NCBI GenBank assembly: GCA_900757145.1
Contig: CAAEMT010000029.1
Coordinates: 1-45,610 of the forward strand
Direction of reading: 5' to 3'
Length of the DNA: 45,610 bases
From: Lachnospiraceae bacterium
Lineage (GTDB): Bacteria; Bacillota; Clostridia; Lachnospirales; Lachnospiraceae
Position 1 is the first letter of the stretch; the number at the start of each line of letters is the position of its first letter. The position numbers and the translations under genes are program-made. Shown here piece after piece: positions 23,912-30,555 of this stretch. The notes beneath the pieces are model-generated. The model was not told where the DNA came from and did no database searches. It was given only the letters and a program-made list of their open reading frames with translations.

Positions 23912-23940
23912 ACTATACCATAACCAGGAAGAGATTACAA
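23912..23940 (-). promoter_or_regulatory. Antitoxin promoter at the edge of the IS element
   Basis: On the minus strand TTGTAA (23940-23935) and TATAGT (23917-23912) are 17 bases apart. The -35 box ends one base from the inferred right end of the IS200/IS605 element. Confidence 0.65.
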
Positions 23941-24110
23941 GGTCAACTACCCACGACCTAAAGGTCATGGGCTTGTAACTGCCCAGTCGTACTAACAGCT
24001 TACGCCTCCGACCTTTAACCCCAATAGATATCGCTATCTAAAGTGGCGTTACATCGCAGGGTGGTTGACAGCACCCTTTGCAACAAAGTTTACTCTGTTG
24101 CAACTGTATC
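23941..24110 (-). ncRNA. Predicted TnpB guide RNA (omega RNA) scaffold
   Basis: The non-coding stretch between the tnpB stop (24090) and the element's right end is rich in pairing segments (AAAGGTC with GACCTTT, GATAGCGATATC, and the terminal CCCACGACC hairpin). In known IS605 elements the 3' end of the tnpB transcript plus this right end forms the omega RNA, whose guide is the 15-20 bases just outside the element. Here the guide would begin at about 23940 on the minus strand, CTTGTAATCTCTTCC. Exact ends are inferred. Confidence 0.5.
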
Positions 24111-25229
24111 AGGTACTTGGCTATCAGAAAGATAATTTATTCCCATACGATACAGATTCATAGCTCCGATACGGTCATCATTGGACTGATAGCCACAGTT
24201 TTTACAAGTAAACAAATGTATTTTCTTGTTACGGTTAGACTTTTCCGTATGCCCACAAACAGGACAACATTGACTCGTATAACGAGGGTCTACCTTAATT
24301 ACAGAAGATTGATTCTGCTTTGCCTTGTAAATTAGTTTCTGTTCTAAATCATAGAACGACCACGACACAGAAACATAACGGTCTTTTGTTTTGACACGCT
24401 CTGTAGCATTACGAATACCCGACAAATCTTCTAATACAAAGAGTGTATGCTTCGGGTTATTCTCAACAAGTGCCTTTGATACACAATGGTTCACATCTTG
24501 CATCCAACGGTTTTCTCGATGACCGATAGCTTTTAATCTTCGCCTTGAAGATGGAGTTTGTCGCATTTGGAGTTTTTTACGAAGTTTGGAATAGTTAGCA
24601 CGTTTCTGCTTGATAGCTTTTCCACTAACAAATCCAGATTTGTGATGACTGTCATAGGTTGCAACAACGAAGTTAATTCCTCTGTCAATGCCTACGACAT
24701 TACAAACGTCAGAAATATTACTTTCTTCGACATCATAAGTTACTGGTATGTGAAGATAATATTTACCATGTTTGTTTGTGAGCTTAGCTGTACCAAACCT
24801 ATAGATTGTGTGGTCAAAATATTTAGACATACCTTCAGCGAAATATGGCAGTTTAACACGACCATTCAGCGTATTCACAGAAAAACAGTTTTGCGTTAAA
24901 GAATAATCTCTGTTCCAAACTAAATCATACTGAGGTTTCTTGAAGGTTGGTCGTATCCATTTATTTTGATTTTCGAGAATAGTTCTATATCTTGCAATGA
25001 CCGTTTTCAAAACGGACTGAGCCATTTGCGATTTCAGACCAAATTTTTCTCTTAGAGTAGAATACAAAACTTTATTCAGTGAAAACTGCTTTAAATCATG
25101 AGTTTGGAATACATAGTCTGAAACATAATTACAGGCATCACGATAAACAGACATAGTTTCATCAAGCAAAACTTTATCTACATCAGTAGCGACTATTTGA
25201 ACTTTTGCTGTTATAGTCATCTGTTCCAT
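24090..25229 (-). CDS. tnpB: TnpB, RNA-guided nuclease of IS200/IS605 family
   Basis: This 379-residue TnpB is of full family length. RuvC catalytic residues are all present: D182 in VVGIDRGIN, E267 in FVLEDLSG and D352 in SNDDRIGAMNL. The target-nucleic-acid-binding zinc finger is intact (CCPVC near 321-325, CKNC at 342-345), and the N-terminal helix-turn-helix region shows no disruption. GGGAGT precedes the ATG. TnpB uses the omega RNA to cut a matching site next to a TAM and so preserves its element; here the partner transposase is broken, leaving a potentially active nuclease. Its base composition is more AT-rich than neighbouring housekeeping genes. Confidence 0.95.
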   Translation of the reverse strand: MEQMTITAKVQIVATDVDKVLLDETMSVYRDACNYVSDYVFQTHDLKQFSLNKVLYSTLREKFGLKSQMAQSVLKTVIARYRTILENQNKWIRPTFKKPQYDLVWNRDYSLTQNCFSVNTLNGRVKLPYFAEGMSKYFDHTIYRFGTAKLTNKHGKYYLHIPVTYDVEESNISDVCNVVGIDRGINFVVATYDSHHKSGFVSGKAIKQKRANYSKLRKKLQMRQTPSSRRRLKAIGHRENRWMQDVNHCVSKALVENNPKHTLFVLEDLSGIRNATERVKTKDRYVSVSWSFYDLEQKLIYKAKQNQSSVIKVDPRYTSQCCPVCGHTEKSNRNKKIHLFTCKNCGYQSNDDRIGAMNLYRMGINYLSDSQVPDTVATE

Positions 25230-25249
25230 AGATGTACTCCCTTCATTGA

Positions 25250-25290
25250 TATTTCACTAGATATAGTATATAATAATAGTTAGTGAAGGT
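25250..25290. promoter_or_regulatory. Divergent tnpA-tnpB promoter region with inverted repeat
   Basis: TTCACTA (25253-25259) and TAGTGAA (25281-25287) flank a very A/T-rich core containing TATAATAATAG. The dyad between the two divergent genes could be an operator or overlapping promoters; no pair with good spacing stands out. Confidence 0.4.
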
Positions 25291-25312
25291 CAATAATTAT
25301 CAGAGGTAGGCT

Positions 25313-25609
25313 ATGGACAATAGATATAATCGTCATAACAGACGAAAATACAGTCTAAAAGTACATATAGTTCTTGTAACTAAATATCGTAAGAAACTAC
25401 TAAAAGATTCTATTGCTGACGATGTTAAGCAAAAGATTTTTGATATAGCCAATATTCGTGGCTACGAAATAATCGCTATGGAAGCAGACAAAGACCACAT
25501 GCATTTCTTAATAAGTTATGATACGACTGATAGGGTTTGCGACATTGTTAAGATTGTAAAACAAGAAACAACATATTACCTATGGCAAACGAAAGGATTT
25601 AATTTATGA
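25313..25609 (+). pseudogene. tnpA: TnpA (HUH transposase), C-terminally truncated
   Basis: The 98 remaining residues hold the N-terminal half of IS200/IS605 TnpA: YSLKVHIVLVTKYRKK, and the HUH metal-binding motif in DHMHFLI (H62, H64). Family members are about 130-155 residues and carry the catalytic tyrosine in a C-terminal helix, which is absent here because the frame ends at TGA 25607-25609 shortly after WQTKGFNL. AGAGGTAG precedes the ATG. The loss makes it inactive for strand transfer. The sequence after the stop shows no resumption of TnpA in another frame, so a deletion rather than a point mutation is likely. Confidence 0.88.
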
Positions 25610-25649
25610 ATTGTTTATTGAAAAGGAGCGTGTGATAAGGAGGACAGCC

Positions 25650-26207
25650 ATGGATATTTTACGTTTATCAAAGCAGTACAAAGTACGGCGTCTGGCGGAG
25701 CAGGATGTTTCAGATATATATTTGCTTTGCAGCAGAAACAAACTGTATTACAGGTATTGTCCGCCTTTTGTATCGGAAGAGAGCATACGGGGGGATATGA
25801 AGGCGCTGCCGCCAAAAGTAGAGCCGGAGAATAAGTATTACATTGGTTTTTATGACAAGGATGCGCTGATCGGCGTCATGGATCTGATCCTCGGATATCC
25901 TGATGAAGATACAGCTTTTATCGGATTTTTTATGATGGATATTTTGGCGCAGGGAAAGGGAAAAGGAAGCGGGATCATAGATGAGGTATGCGCATATCTG
26001 AAGGAAAGCCGCATTGCAAAAGTCCGTCTTGGATGGGTGGACGGCAATGCGCAGTCCGCTCATTTCTGGCATAAGAACGGTTTTATAGAAACAGGTATTA
26101 CGAGTAAGACGGAGGACTATACCGTTGTGTTGGCGGAAAGAACGCTGCTGAAAACGGATATTGCGAAAACGGCGGAAGATCTGCAAAGGGAGATCGATTC
26201 TCTGTGA
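25650..26207 (+). CDS. GNAT-family N-acetyltransferase
   Basis: This 185-residue protein has a GNAT fold: VRRLAEQDVSDIYLLCSRNKLYY at the N-terminus, YYIGFYDKDALIGVMDLILGYPDEDTAFIGFFMMD, the acetyl-CoA loop QGKGKGSGIIDEVCAYLKE (about 115-133), and SAHFWHKNGF near 152-161. A longer in-frame reading from TTG 25611 is possible, but AAGGAGG eight bases before ATG 25650 fixes the start. The gene begins 40 bases after the truncated tnpA, so the deletion that removed the IS end stopped just short of its ribosome site. Substrate is unknown. Confidence 0.88.
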   Translation: MDILRLSKQYKVRRLAEQDVSDIYLLCSRNKLYYRYCPPFVSEESIRGDMKALPPKVEPENKYYIGFYDKDALIGVMDLILGYPDEDTAFIGFFMMDILAQGKGKGSGIIDEVCAYLKESRIAKVRLGWVDGNAQSAHFWHKNGFIETGITSKTEDYTVVLAERTLLKTDIAKTAEDLQREIDSL

Positions 26208-26226
26208 GGTTATCCCGCATATATTC

Positions 26227-26464
26227 CAATTCAAGACGGAGGCGGCAAGAGAGCTTCTTCGTTATGGATTTGAAGAGTTGGGTATGACTACGATCTGGTG
26301 CGGTTATTACGACGGAAATGAAAAATCAAAAAGAGTGCAGGAAAAACTGGGCTTTGTATACCATCATACGGTGCGAGGAAGTGCCTGTTCCGCTTTTTGA
26401 TGAAATTAGGACGGGGCATACGAACTATATGACGAAAGAGCAATGGCGAAAACTTTCTGTCTGA
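26227..26464 (+). pseudogene. RimJ/RimL-type acetyltransferase fragment with frameshift
   Basis: Only the C-terminal half of a ribosomal-protein-type GNAT remains. KTEAARELLRYGFEEL and IWCGYYDGNEKSKRVQEKLG are strong matches to that family. After LGFVYHHTV the frame slips by one base near 26370 and continues in another frame as EEVPVPLFDEIRTGHTNYM to a stop at 26462-26464. The N-terminal half is missing; the fragment begins about 20 bases after the preceding intact GNAT gene. It is therefore a double-damaged pseudogene. Confidence 0.82.
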
Positions 26465-26472
26465 CAGAAAAA

Positions 26473-26574
26473 ATGAAATGTTTCAGTAAGTATTTTCGCG
26501 TCATTGCAGTTGATACGAGAGGGCATGGAAAATCTGCAAGAAAGGAGGATAAGTATGTTAGAATACAGGTATGA
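26473..26574 (+). pseudogene. Alpha/beta hydrolase remnant
   Basis: About 33 codons read MKCFSKYFRVIAVDTRGHGKSARKE, the strand and oxyanion-side DxRGxGxS motif of alpha/beta hydrolases, then run into a stop. The remaining 200 or more residues of such an enzyme are absent on both sides. The 3' part overlaps the start of the next gene, whose Shine-Dalgarno lies inside the remnant. Confidence 0.7.
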
Positions 26575-26806
26575 TACACAGCTTCTAATCGAGGGTGAAA
26601 ATCTTGATGAAGATAAAATAAGTGAGTATTTCACAGATAATTTTAAAGGTGATTGTCTGCTTGCAGTAGGGGACGAAGAGCTGATAAAGATTCATTTTCA
26701 TACGAACGAGCCGTGGAGGGTGTTGGAATACTGTGCAGGGCTTGGCGAAATATATGATATTGTGATTGAGGATATGGACAGACAGGCGAGAGGACTACAG
26801 GGATAG
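26555..26806 (+). CDS. Stand-alone FakA/DAK-phosphatase-like small domain
   Basis: This 83-residue protein starts MLEYRYDTQLLIEGENL, then FKGDCLLAVGDEELIKIHFHTNEP and VLEYCAGLGEIYDIVIEDM. These match the repeated block near the C-terminus of FakA/DegV-partner kinases (GDSLVVVGDDDLIKVHVHT, then IKIENM), but no kinase (DhaL) domain precedes it. AAAGGAGGATAAGT before ATG 26555 is a good ribosome site, so the short ORF is likely translated. It may be a residue of a larger gene or a free-standing regulatory or lipid-contact domain. Role is unknown. Confidence 0.68.
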   Translation: MLEYRYDTQLLIEGENLDEDKISEYFTDNFKGDCLLAVGDEELIKIHFHTNEPWRVLEYCAGLGEIYDIVIEDMDRQARGLQG

Positions 26807-26863
26807 CGATTTGCAGAAAGAGTGATCTGCAGGCAAAAAATTCGGAAAGAAAGGGGATTCGCT

Positions 26864-27916
26864 ATGCGGTTTATGCACATTGCGGATGTACATCTTGGGG
26901 CAGCGCCGGATCACGGCTTTTTGTGGGCAAAAGACAGGGGGCGCGAGATATGGGAGAGTTTCCGCCGCTGTATCGCGGATGCAAATGAAAAAAAGGTTGA
27001 TCTGCTTTTGATTGCAGGCGATCTGTTCCACAGGCAGCCGGAGCTTTCGGAGTTAAGGGAGGTAAATTATCTTTTTTCGACGCTTGAGCGGACAATAGTG
27101 GTGCTGATCGCGGGTAATCATGATTATCTGAAACCATCTTCTCCTTATCTGAAATTCCCGTGGAACGAAAATGTGATCTGCCTCTTTTCACCAGACTGCG
27201 AGCGCGTGCGCCTGCCCGAGCTTAAGACGGAGATATACGGACTGAGCTACCATAGTCAGGAGATACGTGAACCAAAATATGACAATCTAATCGCCGAGCC
27301 GAATGATTACTTTAAAATCCTTCTGGCACATGGCGGTGACGCAGAGCATATCCCGATCAGCAAAACATGCCTGCAGGATGCGGGTTTTGATTATGCTGCG
27401 CTCGGTCATATCCACAAACCTCAGGTAGTGATACAGAATCTAGCTATGTATGCCGGAGCACTTGAACCGATCGACTGTAATGACCTTGGTGCACACGGAT
27501 ATATTATCGGCGATGTGCAGCGCAGAAAGGTGAAGCTTTCATTTGTGGAGGTGTGCAGCAGGGAATACCGTCATGAAACAGTCGAAGTCACGGAGTCCGA
27601 TACGGTATTTTCGATTCGGGAAAAGGTGGCACGGACGATCCATGAAGGCGGTTCGCAGCATATGTATAGGCTTACGCTTACCGGAGAGCGCGATCCGCAA
27701 ATCAGACCGGATGTGCGCGAGTATATGAAGTGCGGACGTATTACAGAGATCATAGACCGAACGGTTCCTGCCTTTCATTTGCAGGAGCTTGCCCGCAGAT
27801 ACAGGGGGCAGCTGATTGGAAAGTATATTGAGAGTTTTGAGGACGGCCCAAAGGGGATCGTCGAGGAAAAGGCGCTGCGTTACGGGCTGGAAGCGCTTTT
27901 GTATTCCGAAAAATGA
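26864..27916 (+). CDS. DNA-repair metallophosphoesterase, YhaO/SbcD-like
   Basis: This 350-residue protein has the Mre11/SbcD-type phosphoesterase motifs: MHIADVHLGA (residues 4-13), IAGDLFHR, VLIAGNHDY, LLAHGGDAEH and AALGHIHKPQ. The C-terminal 100 residues form the usual capping region. AAAGAAAGGGG precedes the ATG. It is paired with the YhaN-like ATPase 66 bp downstream, as yhaO-yhaN are in Bacillus, and would supply nuclease activity to an SbcCD-like complex processing DNA ends or hairpins. Endonuclease IV follows, giving a small repair cluster. Confidence 0.9.
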   Translation: MRFMHIADVHLGAAPDHGFLWAKDRGREIWESFRRCIADANEKKVDLLLIAGDLFHRQPELSELREVNYLFSTLERTIVVLIAGNHDYLKPSSPYLKFPWNENVICLFSPDCERVRLPELKTEIYGLSYHSQEIREPKYDNLIAEPNDYFKILLAHGGDAEHIPISKTCLQDAGFDYAALGHIHKPQVVIQNLAMYAGALEPIDCNDLGAHGYIIGDVQRRKVKLSFVEVCSREYRHETVEVTESDTVFSIREKVARTIHEGGSQHMYRLTLTGERDPQIRPDVREYMKCGRITEIIDRTVPAFHLQELARRYRGQLIGKYIESFEDGPKGIVEEKALRYGLEALLYSEK

Positions 27917-27940
27917 ATAAGTAATACAGGATAAAAAATG

Positions 27941-27963
27941 GGCTGCCGGAGATTACGGCAGCC
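27941..27963. repeat. Hairpin between the yhaO- and yhaN-like genes
   Basis: GGCTGCCG (27941-27948) pairs perfectly with CGGCAGCC (27956-27963). No T-run follows, so it is more likely an mRNA-processing or stability hairpin or partial attenuator than a terminator. Confidence 0.55.
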
Positions 27964-27982
27964 TGTGGGAAAAGAGGGGAAT

Positions 27983-29572
27983 ATGCAGATACTGGAACTA
28001 TGGCTTCGGCGTTACGGAAAATTCGAAGATCACAGGATACGTCTGAAGTCGGGGGTCAATATCATATATGGCGGCAATGAGACGGGAAAGACAACGATCC
28101 ATTCCTTTATACGGGCAATGTGTTTCGGGCTTAACAGGGCGCGCGGAAGAGCGGCGCGGACGGACGAGTATCAGCTTAGGCAGCCTTGGGATGCGCCCGG
28201 TATCTTTCTGGGAACCATGTGGGTGCAGAAAGACGGAGAGACGTATCGCATCGATCGTTGCTTTGACCGAAGCGCGAAGCCTCTTACCGTCACCTGCGAA
28301 TCGCAGCCGCAGGAATTTGCCTTGCCGGAACAGGCGATGGCAGAGTTGCTTGACGGGATTAGTGAAAATGCGTTCGTAAATACTGTTTTTATTCCGCAGG
28401 CGCATGCCGAGACAGAGGAAGCGCTTGCGGCAGAGTTGCAGCGCTATATGATAAACAGCGACAATGCTCTCGACGCGCAGCTTGATGTGACGCGTGCACT
28501 GCAGTCGCTGCGCAAAAAGAAAAAGGCGCTTGAGCAGAAAAAGAAAAAGGAAGAAGAGGCGCTGGAGGCTGCTATTGAGAAGAATCTGGCCAAGGCAGAG
28601 GATATAAGGCGGGAACTGGAACTGCTTGAACGGCAGAGCACGCATATGCGCAGGCAGGAGGAGACAGGACGCGGAAGAAGCCGTTTTGGATATGAAACGG
28701 ATGAAGGATACGGGGAGGATGAAGCAGAGGGCAGCTTTGAAGCGAAATTTCCTCATTGGAAAAAAGTGATTATTGGTCTTCTCGTACTTGCAGGTATTTT
28801 GGCTCTGGCAGGAGCGGTATTTTTGACAGACTGGAAGCTGCGTATATTTTTGGGAATCTTCGGCGCAGTGTTTTTGGCACTGACGATTCCTGCTCACTTC
28901 CTGTTTCAAACAGAAGAGCCGGATGAGATGACAGAAAAACCGGAAATAGGACACCTCTTTGAAAAAAATGACAGACGGGATAGAAAAAACGAACGCAGAA
29001 AAAATGGCGTGCAGGGCATGACGAAGGTGGGAGACGTACCAGATACGTATTTTCAGGAGGAGATTGCAGTACGTAAGGAGCGGTATGCAAAGCTGCAGGA
29101 TGAGCTGGAGGGGCTTTATCAGAAGCATGTGCGTCCGGTCGGAGTCGAGACGGAGCTTGCAGCCGTTACCATGGCGATCGACAGGATATGCGAGCTTTCA
29201 ACGGGAATCTATGCGCGTTCTGGCGGACGACTCAATGAGCGTGCTTCAGAGATATTAAACGAACTGACAAACGGCGCGTACAACCGCATTACTCTCGATG
29301 AGTCGATGGAGGTGCGTATCTATACGCCGGAGCGTGTGCTCGGTCTGCATCAGGTGAGCGGAGGTACGATGCAGCAGATATATTTTGCGCTGCGTATGGC
29401 GGCAGGGGAGCTTCTGGGCGGCGCGCAGCTTCCGGTTGTGCTTGACGAGACGTTTGCGATGTATGATGACGTGAGGCTTGCATCGGCTCTTCGATTTCTG
29501 AAAAAAAGTGGACGGCAGGTAATCTTATTTACGTGCCAAAAGCGAGAGCGGGAGATACTGGAGAGCCTGTAG
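27983..29572 (+). CDS. YhaN/SbcC-like ATPase with membrane hairpin
   Basis: This 529-residue SMC-type ATPase has an N-terminal Walker A GGNETGKTT (residues 30-38), a coiled coil (about 165-225, very Lys/Glu-rich), two membrane segments (about 260-305), a second short coil, and the C-terminal half with signature HQVSGGTMQQ (about 455) and Walker B VVLDETFAMYDD (about 482). It is much shorter than Bacillus YhaN (over 900 residues) because the coils are reduced. GAAAAGAGGGG before ATG 27983 decides the start. With the phosphoesterase upstream it would form a membrane-held SbcCD-like complex. Confidence 0.85.
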   Translation: MQILELWLRRYGKFEDHRIRLKSGVNIIYGGNETGKTTIHSFIRAMCFGLNRARGRAARTDEYQLRQPWDAPGIFLGTMWVQKDGETYRIDRCFDRSAKPLTVTCESQPQEFALPEQAMAELLDGISENAFVNTVFIPQAHAETEEALAAELQRYMINSDNALDAQLDVTRALQSLRKKKKALEQKKKKEEEALEAAIEKNLAKAEDIRRELELLERQSTHMRRQEETGRGRSRFGYETDEGYGEDEAEGSFEAKFPHWKKVIIGLLVLAGILALAGAVFLTDWKLRIFLGIFGAVFLALTIPAHFLFQTEEPDEMTEKPEIGHLFEKNDRRDRKNERRKNGVQGMTKVGDVPDTYFQEEIAVRKERYAKLQDELEGLYQKHVRPVGVETELAAVTMAIDRICELSTGIYARSGGRLNERASEILNELTNGAYNRITLDESMEVRIYTPERVLGLHQVSGGTMQQIYFALRMAAGELLGGAQLPVVLDETFAMYDDVRLASALRFLKKSGRQVILFTCQKREREILESL

Positions 29573-29609
29573 ATTTTAATTTGAATACGAAAAGAACAGG
29601 AGCAGGATT

Positions 29610-30428
29610 ATGTTAAAAATAGGATGTCATTTATCTTCATCAAAAGGATTTTTACATATGGGCAAGGAAGCTGTATCGATTGGAGCAACGACCTTTCAGT
29701 TTTTTACGCGCAATCCGCGCGGGAGCAAGGCGAAAGCGCTAGACGAAAAGGATATCGAAGCATACCTGGCATATGCGAAGGAGTATGGAATCGAAACGAT
29801 CGTGGCGCATGCGCCGTATACGCTGAATGCCTGCTCTGCAGACGCGAAGGTGCGCGAGTTTGCAAAAGAGGCTATGACAGATGATCTGAGAAGGATGGAA
29901 TACCTTCCGGGTAATGTCTATAATTTCCATCCGGGAAGCCATGTAGGCCAGGGGATAGAGCGCGGGATAGAGCTGATCGCTGATCTGCTCAATGAGCTCC
30001 TGACGTCGGATCTGCACACGACAGTTCTGCTTGAGACAATGGCGGGAAAGGGAAGCGAGGTAGGAAGCAGATTTGAAGAGATTGCGGAGATCATTTCACG
30101 CGTAGAATGTAAGGACAAGATGGGCGTCTGTCTCGATACGTGTCATGTGTATGATGCCGGATATGATATAAAAAATGATCTGGACGGCGTATTATTAGAG
30201 TTTGACCGGGTGATCGGCTTGGATCGCCTGAAGGCAGTGCATGTGAACGACACGAAAAATCCGTTTGAGAGTCATAAAGACAGGCATGAAAAGATCGGTG
30301 AGGGTTATCTCGGACTGGAGGCTCTTTATCAGGTTGTGCACCATCCTCTTTTGCAGGGATTGCCGTTTTGTCTTGAGACGCCGAATGAGCTGCCGGGTTA
30401 TGCGGCAGAGATAAAGATGCTGCGCTGA
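29610..30428 (+). CDS. nfo: Endonuclease IV (AP endonuclease)
   Basis: This 272-residue TIM-barrel enzyme cleaves DNA at abasic sites. Zinc-ligand motifs are in order: GCHLSSSKGF, FHPGSHVG, LLETMAGKGSEVG, CLDTCHVYDAGYD, HVNDTKNPFESHKDRHEKIGEG and CLETPNE. Length is normal for the family. AACAGGAGCAGG precedes the ATG. It closes the repair cluster and is followed by a strong bidirectional terminator shared with prs. Confidence 0.96.
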   Translation: MLKIGCHLSSSKGFLHMGKEAVSIGATTFQFFTRNPRGSKAKALDEKDIEAYLAYAKEYGIETIVAHAPYTLNACSADAKVREFAKEAMTDDLRRMEYLPGNVYNFHPGSHVGQGIERGIELIADLLNELLTSDLHTTVLLETMAGKGSEVGSRFEEIAEIISRVECKDKMGVCLDTCHVYDAGYDIKNDLDGVLLEFDRVIGLDRLKAVHVNDTKNPFESHKDRHEKIGEGYLGLEALYQVVHHPLLQGLPFCLETPNELPGYAAEIKMLR

Positions 30429-30501
30429 GAGATGAAAAGTATTGCGGATGTAAGGAAAAACGGTGCTAGGTGTATGTGCATAAATAGGATAAGGTTAAAA
30501 T

Positions 30502-30547
30502 AAAAATGGGCTTGGAAAACGTCATGCGTGTTTCCAAGTCCATTTTT
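30502..30547. terminator. Bidirectional terminator between nfo and prs
   Basis: A 17-bp stem (30502-30518 with 30531-30547, one G-T pair) has A-run and T-run at its two ends, so it can end both converging transcripts. Confidence 0.88.
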
Positions 30548-30555
30548 GCAGGAAT

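Larger units (their letters stand above)
23941..25609 (-). mobile_element. IS200/IS605-family element, left end truncated
   Basis: The element carries tnpB (minus) and a divergent tnpA (plus). Its right end at about 23941 has the subterminal hairpin CCCACGACC-TAAA-GGTCATGGG (one mismatch), as used for single-strand recognition by HUH transposases. The tnpA reading frame stops after 98 codons, and no left-end hairpin is seen before the next gene, so the tnpA-side end was lost. Such elements have no terminal inverted repeats and make no target duplication. It cannot move on its own unless TnpA is supplied in trans and an intact left end exists. Confidence 0.82.

Noticed and set aside
23918..23946. 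TTGACC inside the IS end as the antitoxin -35
   Set aside because: The spacer to TATAGT would be 23 bases; TTGTAA gives the standard 17.
24078..24899. Plus-strand ORFs opposite tnpB
   Set aside because: They are mirror frames of an intact tnpB with no ribosome sites.
23589..25640. IStron (IS605 fused to a group I intron)
   Set aside because: No intron-sized structured segment lies between tnpB and the element end; the neighbouring non-coding region is the toxin locus.
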